Shown: positions 5,669 to 12,440 of the stretch, piece after piece
Layout: every line of letters starts with the position of its first letter
How positions within the stretch are numbered: the stretch's first letter is position 1
Source of the DNA: a virus
Virus record (IMG/VR): IMGVR_UViG_3300012354_000003
Coordinates: 1 to 43,150 of that record
Reading direction: 5' to 3' (one strand)
Length of the DNA stretch: 43,150 bases
Position numbers and translations under genes: made by a program
The notes under the pieces: model-generated
Databases searched by the model: none
Told to the model about the DNA's origin: nothing
Seen by the model: only the letters and a program-made list of their open reading frames with translations

Positions 5669-6049
5669 TTAGCCTCTTACTGCTTGATACTCTTTCGAAT
5701 TGCGAGAGTAGATATTCTCAGATGAGTTACCCCCATGACCTATCTCCGTAGCGTCACGCTGTAAGGAGCTTGACCAGTCCTTTAACTCTTTTCGCACAAT
5801 CGACTTTACTGCTTCACGTTTCATCGGGTCGTCTGTCACCGCGTCAACAATGGTAAGCATCCGTCCCATGAGGTTCATTTCTGCCCTCATACATAGGGTC
5901 GGTAGGCAGCTGTAGCGCTCTATTGATCGAATGAAGACCGCAATCGGGTCGTTTGATTCTTTAACGGTTGTTTCTACCCTGGTGCCATCAGCATAAATAA
6001 TAAATGCTGACAGTTCTTCATACGCTGGTATCTTCTTTTCTTCTAACAT
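5669..6049 (-). CDS. Hypothetical protein (126 aa)
   Basis: AGAAGGAG ribosome site before ATG 6047-6049. Soluble and mostly helical in the second half, with Lys/Arg-rich M-K-R-E-A-V-K-S-I-V-R-K-E-L-K. No family recognised. It is the last gene of the lysis transcript, upstream of the promoter at 5597-5625. Confidence 0.65.
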   Translation of the reverse strand: MLEEKKIPAYEELSAFIIYADGTRVETTVKESNDPIAVFIRSIERYSCLPTLCMRAEMNLMGRMLTIVDAVTDDPMKREAVKSIVRKELKDWSSSLQRDATEIGHGGNSSENIYSRNSKEYQAVRG

Positions 6050-6112
6050 AACTGAAACTCCTTCTAAACTAAACTTGGCCGTGACTATAAACAGTAACTA
6101 CATACTTCCTCC

Positions 6113-6307
6113 CTACTTTTTATTGCTCACCACATAAACTCCCAGAGAACCCGCAAACGCCGTCAGTACTTGATACCATTCATTGGTGTTAACAGCAAAG
6201 GCCGCCTCTGTGTCCGTCGGCATACAGGCGAATAACAGTACACCGGCCGTTGCTATCAGTGCTGTGTAGAACTTTGCATACTTGCTTGGGTTTTTAAAAA
6301 TGTCCAT
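6113..6307 (-). CDS. Holin-like membrane protein
   Basis: 64 aa, strong AAGGAG site. The first transmembrane span (about 12-29) is followed by a short acidic loop and a second span (EWYQVLTAFAGSLGVYVVSN, about 43-62). The W-Y-x-x-L-T-A-F-x-x-x-L-G-V-Y-V pattern is that of small two-span holins encoded beside endolysins in actinobacterial phages. Its role would be timed membrane permeabilisation. Confidence 0.75.
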   Translation of the reverse strand: MDIFKNPSKYAKFYTALIATAGVLLFACMPTDTEAAFAVNTNEWYQVLTAFAGSLGVYVVSNKK

Positions 6308-6316
6308 ATGATCTCC

Positions 6317-6409
6317 TTAAAAAATATCGTCTAAAGCGTCAGCTACGGCGTCTTCAATCCCGCCGATGATTGCACCTGGTACCTGTAAAATGTCACCGAT
6401 TAGTCCCAT
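6317..6409 (-). CDS. 30-aa amphipathic peptide in the lysis block
   Basis: ATG at 6407-6409 preceded by AAGGAGGAAT, one of the strongest ribosome sites here. The peptide starts MGLIGDILQVPGAIIGG and ends with an acidic helix (EDAVADALDDIF). Hydrophobic and acidic residues alternate as in membrane-active amphipathic peptides. It sits between endolysin and holin genes with tight spacing, so a role in lysis is likely by context. It is too short for homology by eye. Confidence 0.6.
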   Translation of the reverse strand: MGLIGDILQVPGAIIGGIEDAVADALDDIF

Positions 6410-6417
6410 ATTCCTCC

Positions 6418-6678
6418 TTAACTTTCGTATTCTTTAATTGCTGGCAAAATTGCTTTCAACAGCGCCGCCAACTTCGGATCGTCCACAGTAATCTGCGGAT
6501 TCTGCAAAGCTGCATCCACCTTAGCGACCCACGACATGTGCGCCGAGTTGGCCTCACACCAGCGGATCATGCCATTTGTTTCGTTACCTTTCCATGCCTT
6601 GACGAACTCATCGCTGGCTGGATAGCCGAAGTACGCTTGTGATAGCGAGTTCAGCTCATATCTGTCGACCGTGCTCAT
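6418..6678 (-). CDS. Internal start: separate endolysin C-terminal domain (86 aa)
   Basis: Inside the endolysin gene, in frame, ATG 6676-6678 follows AAGGAGGAG (6689-6681), stronger than the site of the full-length start. The product (MSTVDRYELNSL...) is exactly the C-terminal domain after the linker. Several Gram-positive phage endolysins make such a free binding domain that assembles with the full-length enzyme. The sequence evidence is the ribosome site and its placement at the domain border. Confidence 0.7.
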   Translation of the reverse strand: MSTVDRYELNSLSQAYFGYPASDEFVKAWKGNETNGMIRWCEANSAHMSWVAKVDAALQNPQITVDDPKLAALLKAILPAIKEYES

Positions 6679-7119
6679 ATCTCCTCCTTCTAATTGCTTC
6701 GGGCGCAGATACCCGAGGATAGTGTTATCGATTGAATGCCGGACATATCTGCCCGGACTGCCTACGGTGAGGCTGGCATTGAACCAGTTCTGGTCAACTG
6801 AGGTAAAATAACTATCCTCAACAGATACAATGCCGTTCGTAATGTGTCCCAAGCCGCCATTGGATGGTGCCCGCTTAAAGACGGCGATATCACCCGGTTG
6901 TGGCGGGTTGCTACCCGGCGGAATGTAGTCGTAATTCTTGATGTACTCGTGGTTGTCCCAAATGTCCGCCGCATTGCGATAGGCCGAGAACGGCGCACCC
7001 AGGAACTCGGAATACTTTAGCGCCCCAACCATACACTGCGCCCCATAAGGATTGCGCGGATCGGTCTGAGCGCGACCAACGGTGGACTTTAGATAGTCAG
7101 TGGCTTGCTGGACGATCAT
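6418..7119 (-). CDS. CHAP-domain endolysin
   Basis: 233 aa from the ATG overlapping the holin stop (ATGA, 7116-7119). The N-terminal CHAP amidase/endopeptidase domain (about 20-140) has candidate catalytic Cys29 (YGAQCMVGALKYSEFLG), His92 (GGLGHITNG) and Asp109/Asn111. PPQPGDIAVFKR and ILGYLRP are typical family strands. A linker (KQLEGGD) joins a C-terminal domain of about 86 aa that is probably a cell-wall binding module. A strong internal ribosome site precedes Met148, so the C-terminal domain is probably also made alone. Confidence 0.9.
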   Translation of the reverse strand: MIVQQATDYLKSTVGRAQTDPRNPYGAQCMVGALKYSEFLGAPFSAYRNAADIWDNHEYIKNYDYIPPGSNPPQPGDIAVFKRAPSNGGLGHITNGIVSVEDSYFTSVDQNWFNASLTVGSPGRYVRHSIDNTILGYLRPKQLEGGDMSTVDRYELNSLSQAYFGYPASDEFVKAWKGNETNGMIRWCEANSAHMSWVAKVDAALQNPQITVDDPKLAALLKAILPAIKEYES

Positions 7120-7349
7120 GGTTTGCTCATAAAGTAGATGATGAATGGTGTCGCCAGCACAAGAATCGTACCAATGATCCCGATTGACCACTTCAACCCC
7201 TTAATCGTACCGAACGTATTCTCAAGCGAGCGCAAACGCACCTCATGATCCGCCTGTGAGGAAATGAAATTATCAATCTTGGCCTCAACACGAATTAACG
7301 CGTCATGGTCTTCTCTTTGCATCTTTTCCAAATCAGCTCTCTCCGTCAT
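7116..7349 (-). CDS. XhlA-like holin or spanin-type protein
   Basis: 77 aa from MTERADLEKMQ (ATG 7347-7349, AAGG upstream). Residues 4-48 are coiled-coil/helical and a single C-terminal span (WSIGIIGTILVLATPFIIYF) ends with a short tail. This matches the XhlA/haemolysin-type proteins next to endolysins. The stop overlaps the endolysin start by 4 bases. Upstream GTG codons in the same frame cannot be excluded as starts. Confidence 0.75.
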   Translation of the reverse strand: MTERADLEKMQREDHDALIRVEAKIDNFISSQADHEVRLRSLENTFGTIKGLKWSIGIIGTILVLATPFIIYFMSKP

Positions 7350-7381
7350 ACCTTCAACATTTTCACCTTTAATTAATACTG

Positions 7382-7531
7382 TCACTCCAACACAAAAAAC
7401 CCACAAAATGGGTCATCAAATCGTGGTACCATTGTGGTAGCGCCCCCGAAATAGGTGTCAACAGCCTCGCCTCGGGGGCGTTTTGGTTGGCGGCTCGCGC
7501 CGCTTGTCTCTATCCTAGCATATTTAGACAT
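7382..7531 (-). CDS. 49-aa leader ORF of the lysis operon
   Basis: ATG 7529-7531 follows AGGAG (spacing 7). The peptide is basic at the start (MSKYARIETSGASRQPKRPR) and ends F-C-G-F-F-V-L-E just before the holin. Its coding sequence contains a GC-rich hairpin (7441-7480) and, near its end, a short hairpin ACCCA-TTTTG-TGGGT followed by T6 in minus sense. This arrangement resembles an attenuator leader peptide. Not recognised as a family. Confidence 0.5.
   Translation of the reverse strand: MSKYARIETSGASRQPKRPRGEAVDTYFGGATTMVPRFDDPFCGFFVLE
7441..7484 (+). terminator. GC-rich hairpin with T-run (rightward sense)
   Basis: CGCCCCCGA (7441-7449) pairs with TCGGGGGCG (7472-7480), followed by TTTT in plus sense. 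It overlaps the 49-aa ORF. No plus-strand gene lies upstream, so it may insulate the chaperonin promoter or act as an mRNA hairpin in the leftward lysis transcript. Confidence 0.5.
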
Positions 7532-7544
7532 TATGGATCTCCTG

Positions 7545-7578
7545 TTGGGGAAAATCCACTACTAAATATAGTATACCA
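7545..7578 (-). promoter_or_regulatory. Leftward lysis promoter with leader cassette (copy E)
   Basis: A -10 candidate TATACT (7576-7571) leads into a leader containing GTGGATTTTCCCC, related to the cassette in front of virion genes. TGGAT pairs with ATCCA around the CCCC and the AGGAG of the 49-aa ORF. There is no clear -35; an AGAACA box lies just upstream. Confidence 0.5.
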
Positions 7579-7586
7579 CATCGAAT

Positions 7587-7616
7587 GCATGTTCTATTTC
7601 TGTTCTGTTTATGCTA
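7587..7616. promoter_or_regulatory. AGAACA box, site 1 (between divergent promoters)
   Basis: This 30-bp block is repeated exactly, inverted, at 22236-22265. Core in minus sense: AGAACAGAAATAGAACA, a direct repeat of AGAACA with 11-bp period. It lies between the leftward lysis promoter and the rightward chaperonin promoter and ends in TGCTATACT, an extended -10 element on the plus strand. Confidence 0.7.
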
Positions 7617-7620
7617 TACT
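7612..7620 (+). promoter_or_regulatory. Extended -10 promoter of the chaperonin operon
   Basis: TGC-TATACT on the plus strand, start expected near 7627. No consensus -35; the AGAACA box occupies that position and may bind an activator, a sigma factor or a repressor. Confidence 0.65.
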
Positions 7621-7631
7621 CCCATTGTTAT

Positions 7632-7688
7632 CCGTGGAGTATAAATTGTGAGCCCCATCCCTAGACTCCACGGCTAGGGATGGGGCTC
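7632..7688 (+). promoter_or_regulatory. Chaperonin leader RNA: 15-bp hairpin whose loop pairs with the 5' end
   Basis: 7650-7664 pairs perfectly with 7674-7688 (15 bp). The 9-base loop ACTCCACGG (7665-7673) is perfectly complementary to CCGTGGAGT (7632-7640), only about 6-14 bases from the predicted transcript start. Both pairings cannot fully coexist because no linker bases remain, so this looks like a switch or a partial pseudoknot controlling the GroES-like gene at 7713. Confidence 0.7.
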
Positions 7689-7712
7689 GTACCTTATAAA
7701 GAGGGGGGTAGA

Positions 7713-8093
7713 GTGGAACTATCAGCACTAAACGACCTAGCAAAGATCAAACTTGATAAAGATGAGTTTGGCTTTGGGTCAGATTCAAAGGGCACCGCAG
7801 AGAGTGGGGTACTTATTGCATTACCTAGTAAATTCAATTATTTCGGCATGTGGAGTTTTGCTTTTGAGGCCAGCTTTATGCGACACGGCAAACTTAAGAA
7901 ATTGCACAGATACTGGCAATCAAAGATCGGCCATCGCGTCTATTGGACTGCTCTTTCCGAAAAAGGCAACATCATCGAGAAGGACGGCGAGCGATTCGCT
8001 TTCGTCAAATTAACTAGCCTAATCGCCGAAGACGACGCAGACAGCACAGCACATAATATCCACAGCGATGGAGCAGGGAGTTTTTCATTATGA
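7713..8093 (+). CDS. GroES-like co-chaperonin (divergent)
   Basis: 126 aa from GTG 7713, behind GAGGGGGG. An upstream in-frame ATG at 7680 lies in the leader hairpin and is rejected. The frame of a GroES/gp31-type protein is visible: an N-terminal beta strand (LAKIKL), a Gly/Ser-rich mobile-loop-like segment (FGFGSDSKGTAESGVLIALP), an insert with aromatic residues, and the C-terminal barrel part (SKIGHRVYWT, KDGERFAFVKLTSLIA) like GroES VGDIVIF...DILAIVEA. It would cap the adjacent GroEL, and overlaps its start by 4 bases. Identity to GroES is low, so the call rests on pattern and context. Confidence 0.65.
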   Translation: MELSALNDLAKIKLDKDEFGFGSDSKGTAESGVLIALPSKFNYFGMWSFAFEASFMRHGKLKKLHRYWQSKIGHRVYWTALSEKGNIIEKDGERFAFVKLTSLIAEDDADSTAHNIHSDGAGSFSL

Positions 8094-9655
8094 GTCAAGC
8101 AAAAAGAGATCACAGAATCATTATCAAAGGCGACCAGGCGCGCGCCGAATTATTGGCTGGTGCACGATTCGTCTATGATGCTGTCACCTCGACCTATGGC
8201 CCCCGTGGTCGTAACGTTATGATTGAAAAGCCCTTTGGCCGGCCATTAACCACCCGCGACGGCGTATCAGTTGCCCGCGATACTTACTCGTCAGATCGCC
8301 CAAAAAACATGGGTGTTCAGCGTGTACTCGAGGCTTCCGAAACGACCAACCGGATTGCTGGTGACGGCACCACCGCCACCGTCGCCCTTGCTTACCACCT
8401 CATGCAGCGCGGCACCCTAGCGATTGCGGCTGGTATGCATCCGATGGAAGTCAAGCGACAGTTCCTGCAGGATAGTTACAAAGTACTCGACAAACTCACC
8501 GCAATGACCAAAAAAGTCAAAGATAGCCAGCTGAAAGAGGTGGCGACTATCTCCTCCGGCGACCCACTCCTGGGCGAACTAATCGCCGATGCTGTCCTGC
8601 GCGTCGGTGCTGAGGGGGGCATCATTACCGAGAAAGCTCCAGTCGATGACATCGAGCGTGAATACGTCGACGGCTACTATCTCCAGACAGGCTTCCAAGC
8701 ACTGCAAGCAGGTAAAAAAGAGCTAATCGATCCCTTCGTCATCGTCTCTATCCGTCGCCTGACCTCCGCCGCCGACATCGCCGACGTTCTAACCAAAGCC
8801 TTGCAATCCCGCAGTTTTAATCCTCAGACCGATGGCATCCCTCGCTTCTTGCTCATTGGTAATATCGAAGAAGCTGCTTACATGACTGCGGTAAACCTTA
8901 TTAATCAAGGAAAGATTGATGCCGTTATTCTGAAAACTCCCGCCATGTTCGGCGAGATGGGCAAATACTTACTTGAAGATATCGCCATCTATGCACGCTG
9001 TAACCCACTAACAGAGGGGTCTAACCTACGTGAACTAGACACATCCTGTGTAGGAACTGTGGATAAGGTAGTTGCCAACAAAAATGAGGCTACCCTATTT
9101 GCTGATAACGACACCGAAGCCGTCAAAACCCGCATTCAGGAAATCAAAGATCAAATCGAAGCCGAATTATCCGATGCTGTTAGTGAGAAAATGAAAGATC
9201 GCGTCGCCAAACTTGAGGGCAAGATCGCTCTCTTTCGCATCGGCGGCGCAATTGATAGCGTCAAAGAGGAGGTCGAGTCTCGAGTTGAAGACGCCATTCA
9301 CGCTACTCGCGCCGCCTACAGCACAGGTGTTGTCCCCGGGGGTGGTATTACTCTGCTTGAACTCAGCAAATTAGAAATCAGCGCGCCCTACGGTGAAGCC
9401 CTGCGAGACACCTTCATGCAACTGCTAATCAATGCTAACCTGCCCGCAGAGTTAAAACTCAATGAGGCAATGAAGGCTCCCGTAGGCAACGGATTTAATC
9501 TCAAAGGCAATGGCGAGCTTGTCGATATGGTCAAGACCGGAATCATCGACCCCGCTCTAGTCGTCCAACAAATCATCAAGAACGCCACAGCCAGCGCCAC
9601 AGACATGTTGACCACCGACACCCTCATCGTCTTCGAGGATGCGAAAGAAGAATAA
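8090..9655 (+). CDS. groEL: GroEL chaperonin, phage-encoded
   Basis: 521 aa. All ATPase signatures of a group I chaperonin are present: TYGPRGRNV near 35-43, DGVSVARD with Asp57, AGDGTT at 90-95 (Asp92), and VEDAIHATRAA with Asp401, equivalent to E. coli Asp52, Asp87 and Asp398. GVVPGGG follows. The apical domain (about 190-330) is divergent, and the C-terminus ends E-D-A-K-E-E without the GGM repeats of bacterial GroEL. The TTT of the usual DGTTTAT motif reads TTAT. Probably folds capsid or other phage proteins with the GroES-like partner. Translationally coupled to it by ATGA. Confidence 0.97.
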   Translation: MSQAKRDHRIIIKGDQARAELLAGARFVYDAVTSTYGPRGRNVMIEKPFGRPLTTRDGVSVARDTYSSDRPKNMGVQRVLEASETTNRIAGDGTTATVALAYHLMQRGTLAIAAGMHPMEVKRQFLQDSYKVLDKLTAMTKKVKDSQLKEVATISSGDPLLGELIADAVLRVGAEGGIITEKAPVDDIEREYVDGYYLQTGFQALQAGKKELIDPFVIVSIRRLTSAADIADVLTKALQSRSFNPQTDGIPRFLLIGNIEEAAYMTAVNLINQGKIDAVILKTPAMFGEMGKYLLEDIAIYARCNPLTEGSNLRELDTSCVGTVDKVVANKNEATLFADNDTEAVKTRIQEIKDQIEAELSDAVSEKMKDRVAKLEGKIALFRIGGAIDSVKEEVESRVEDAIHATRAAYSTGVVPGGGITLLELSKLEISAPYGEALRDTFMQLLINANLPAELKLNEAMKAPVGNGFNLKGNGELVDMVKTGIIDPALVVQQIIKNATASATDMLTTDTLIVFEDAKEE

Positions 9656-9886
9656 ATGACCATTCTGGCGTTCGTCATCGCCATTGTCGTTGCCTTCTAC
9701 GCCGGTTACAAGTATGACCAACTCAAAAAGATGATCCACAATCTACAACAATCCATCAAAGAGAAAGCTGATGTGAAAAGGCCCAAGCCCCAGAACAAAA
9801 GCGTCTTCCTTGATCCCCTCGACATCGCCACCCAGGCTAGAATGGAGCACAAAGCATTACTAAAGAGATTAAACCCTGATGACTAA
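9656..9886 (+). CDS. Small membrane protein after groEL
   Basis: 76 aa, ATG directly after the groEL stop. One N-terminal span (ILAFVIAIVVAFYAGY) then a charged coiled-coil-like cytoplasmic part (KYDQLKKMIHNLQQSIKEKA). No family recognised. Same transcript as the chaperonins. Confidence 0.7.
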   Translation: MTILAFVIAIVVAFYAGYKYDQLKKMIHNLQQSIKEKADVKRPKPQNKSVFLDPLDIATQARMEHKALLKRLNPDD

Positions 9887-10136
9887 ATGTTCCACATGTA
9901 ACCAGCCAGCCTCCAATTCCCGCAGCGTTATAAAACACGGCAAGATCATCACCGGTTGCGATATGTGTCTTCCACAGCAACTCCAACAGGGTGATAGCGC
10001 TGCTTTCGAGCGTCATTGGCAGCAAGTAGAATATCGACGTGATATCACTCAACCCAACCAACCGGAGTTCGCGCGCGCCTATCCTGAAGAGTTTCGCAAG
10101 CTACATGGAGATGAGCTGTATAGAAAAATGGGATAA
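9879..10136 (+). CDS. Small zinc-binding-type protein (85 aa)
   Basis: Overlaps the membrane protein gene by 8 bases. N-terminal C-x2-C (CSTC) and C-x2-C (CDMC) pairs about 25 residues apart suggest a zinc ribbon; the rest is charged. Short zinc-ribbon proteins of this kind are common in phages, function unknown. Confidence 0.65.
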   Translation: MTKCSTCNQPASNSRSVIKHGKIITGCDMCLPQQLQQGDSAAFERHWQQVEYRRDITQPNQPEFARAYPEEFRKLHGDELYRKMG

Positions 10137-10140
10137 GCTA

Positions 10141-10169
10141 TTGACATGTTTACATATGTGTAGTATAGT
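10141..10169 (+). promoter_or_regulatory. Consensus sigma-70 promoter
   Basis: TTGACA (10141-10146), 17-bp spacer, TATAGT (10164-10169) on the plus strand, start near 10176. It serves only the 82-aa membrane protein gene. Confidence 0.85.
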
Positions 10170-10199
10170 GTTCGTATATTAACCGTGGAAGGTCTAAAC

Positions 10200-10448
10200 A
10201 TGGAAAAGAATTCTAAAGCCCAAACAAATGTATCCGGAATCGCTGTCGCCTTGGCATTACTAAGTTCCGTCGCGTGGGTGATACCCATCGTCGGCATTCC
10301 AATTAGTATTATGGGATTAGTGCTTGGTGATAGGTCTTATAGCACAAATCGTGGGCGCTCATTGATCGCCATTCTTCTGTGCGTCTTTACCCTATTGCTC
10401 GCAGTTTTCAATGCTTATATAGGTTTTCGGAATACCCAACTAGGATAA
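10200..10448 (+). CDS. DUF4190-like membrane protein
   Basis: 82 aa from ATG 10200 (GGAAGG upstream). Two hydrophobic spans (about 14-40 and 52-74) flank a G-D-R-S-Y-S-T-N-R-G-R turn. I-P-I-V-G-I-P-I-S-I-M-G-L-V-L-G resembles DUF4190-type membrane domains of Actinobacteria and Patescibacteria. It has a strong promoter of its own, as lysogenic-conversion or moron genes often do. Its stop abuts the stop of the convergent virion operon. Confidence 0.65.
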   Translation: MEKNSKAQTNVSGIAVALALLSSVAWVIPIVGIPISIMGLVLGDRSYSTNRGRSLIAILLCVFTLLLAVFNAYIGFRNTQLG

Positions 10449-10637
10449 CTAGCCCTTCTTCCCTTTAGCTGCCATTTTAGCCATTCTCTTTTTCCCATAC
10501 ATCTTTCGGCCAATATATGCAGCTAACGCCGGTGACGCACCTTTCGACTCCATTTGGGCAAAACGGCCGCCGCCACCCAATTTGTTGCTCTTGCCTTGGA
10601 ATGTCCCTGTCTTCTTTGTTGTAAATTTTGCTTGCAT
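10449..10637 (-). CDS. Small very basic protein, last virion-operon gene
   Basis: 62 aa, rich in Lys, Gly and Met with only 1-2 acidic residues (tail KKRMAKMAAKGKKG). Possibly a DNA-binding virion or minor capsid component. Convergent with the plus-strand DUF4190-like gene, stop to stop with no intergenic base. Confidence 0.65.
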   Translation of the reverse strand: MQAKFTTKKTGTFQGKSNKLGGGGRFAQMESKGASPALAAYIGRKMYGKKRMAKMAAKGKKG

Positions 10638-10639
10638 GC

Positions 10640-12439
10640 CTAACCTCCTGCTGTTAATTGTGGCTCAGAATATTGAACACCGTATTCACGTTGTGCCGCT
10701 TGATCGTAAACTTGTTTTAAACCGTTTAGTTTGGTTCTCAATTGCTGCTCGCTATCGCCCGTTGTTGGTGCATATTGATTTAATAGAGCTTCCTCATTGG
10801 GAGTAAAGCTTGTACCAGCCCGTGCTTTGGCGATAGCCGCCTTTAAAGAACTGACCGTAGTATTAAAATCTAATGTCTTTTGATCAGCCATGCCGAAGAC
10901 ACCCTTAAGATTCTCAAGATTACCCCCTATCAAACCGCTCGAAACTCCTCCAGCATCAAGCTGACCTAAGGCCTTATCCGTAAGCTGGGCTGCTTCATCA
11001 CGCGCACGTTGAGTTTCTGTTTTCTTTATTGGTGTGGCCTGTTGTCCGAACGCCTTATACCCTTCTAGAATAGCTGAAGCGGACTTAGCGTCTCCTGCAG
11101 CAACCGCCTTGGTATAAGCATCTTGAACAGCCTGCGGATCAGACCAAATGCTATTATTACCTTGGGCTGGGCTATTATCTAGTCCAGGAGCAGTAAGAGA
11201 ACCGGGCGCGGCATTAGGAGGTGTTTCCTCGGGCTGTCCACTCAAGCCAGCACCCAAACTCTGTGCAACAGCCTGCTTCGTACCTGCCTTGAGCAAACTA
11301 GATGGCCGAAAAGCACTAGCCAAGGAGCTCTGATTAATCTTCCCCTTCGGGTTCGCTCCTTGCAACAGCGCGCCAAGTTTACTCTGGACACCTTTTGCGG
11401 CCTGGACCGGTGCTTTTGTACTCAATCCAGACGCCATCGGTACACCGATAGACTTTTGTCCAGCTTTTGCAATTTGTGGGGTTACCTCAAATATCTGTGC
11501 CATCTGTTGTTTCAACGGTTGGATCTCTGGAATTTGAGTCAACACCTCGTCCCCGGCCTTTTTCGCCGCCAGCGCCGCCGTTTCCTTGTCGGTCAGATTT
11601 ACGCCCCGTGCAATCTTGCCCTGTGCCCTAATCGCAATCGGATTCAGTTGCTTGACGTAATCATTCAGACTCTTAGCATCCGGAGACGCAGCAAATTTGT
11701 CTAGGTGCACTCCGAGTGCTCGCTGTGCCCCAGGAGTCGTTAGATCCAGTTCAGCATATTTAAGAGGATCGCTAATAGCCTGTTGCACCTGAGCCTTAAC
11801 ATCCGCGCCCTGGATGGGGGTAGGATTCTTTGCCAAGATATCATCGACTTGGCTAGATAGATTACCCATGTCTTTTTCCATCGCAACGCGTTGCTGTCTT
11901 GGCGTGCCGGTATATTTCGACATGAACTGTGATTGCTGCTCCAACCGCCCAACCCCACCGACAGTTGGTTCGGCCTTTAGGCCGGAGCCGTTCTCAGTTA
12001 GACGCTGGCCTGCACGCTGAAATATATTCGATGGGGTAGCTGCTCCCGCGGTTTGAGCTACCTCTTCTGCACCCTTGACGGCCTTTGCACCGCCGGCAAT
12101 TCCTTTTATCAACTTGCCAGCACCTGGAAGCGCTCCGAGCAATGTCTCGCTAGCAATATCACCAACATTAGTATCTTGCCCTAGCAATTTCTGCTTCACG
12201 ATGGCGCCCAGTCCAGCACCGGCAGCACCGCCCGCCGCTGTTCCCGCTACAGGGGCCAAGAATGAACCACCAACGGCGCCTAACGTTCCACCGATCACAG
12301 GTGCGGCATTAGCCAGGAATCCTGTCAAACCATTAACCTGGGGTTTTGGCTGAGCTGGAGCTTGATTATAGTCACTAAATAGCTTCCCAGCCATCTGCTG
12401 AGCCATCGCGCGATCTTGTTGTGTCAATTGATATGCCAT
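10640..12439 (-). CDS. Large Ala/Gly/Gln-rich internal virion (ejection-type) protein
   Basis: 599 aa from ATG 12437-12439; a TTG 12 bases upstream is a possible alternative start. Residues about 40-85 are Gly/Ala-rich and hydrophobic (repeated GxxxG), like membrane-inserting segments of podovirus ejection proteins. The rest is helical, with Gln/Ala/Lys-rich stretches and a disordered Pro/Asn region near 405-435. Its place at the end of the virion operon after the tail genes fits a P22 gp16/gp20-type ejected protein. No enzymatic motif seen. Confidence 0.65.
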   Translation of the reverse strand: MAYQLTQQDRAMAQQMAGKLFSDYNQAPAQPKPQVNGLTGFLANAAPVIGGTLGAVGGSFLAPVAGTAAGGAAGAGLGAIVKQKLLGQDTNVGDIASETLLGALPGAGKLIKGIAGGAKAVKGAEEVAQTAGAATPSNIFQRAGQRLTENGSGLKAEPTVGGVGRLEQQSQFMSKYTGTPRQQRVAMEKDMGNLSSQVDDILAKNPTPIQGADVKAQVQQAISDPLKYAELDLTTPGAQRALGVHLDKFAASPDAKSLNDYVKQLNPIAIRAQGKIARGVNLTDKETAALAAKKAGDEVLTQIPEIQPLKQQMAQIFEVTPQIAKAGQKSIGVPMASGLSTKAPVQAAKGVQSKLGALLQGANPKGKINQSSLASAFRPSSLLKAGTKQAVAQSLGAGLSGQPEETPPNAAPGSLTAPGLDNSPAQGNNSIWSDPQAVQDAYTKAVAAGDAKSASAILEGYKAFGQQATPIKKTETQRARDEAAQLTDKALGQLDAGGVSSGLIGGNLENLKGVFGMADQKTLDFNTTVSSLKAAIAKARAGTSFTPNEEALLNQYAPTTGDSEQQLRTKLNGLKQVYDQAAQREYGVQYSEPQLTAGG

Positions 12440-12440
12440 A

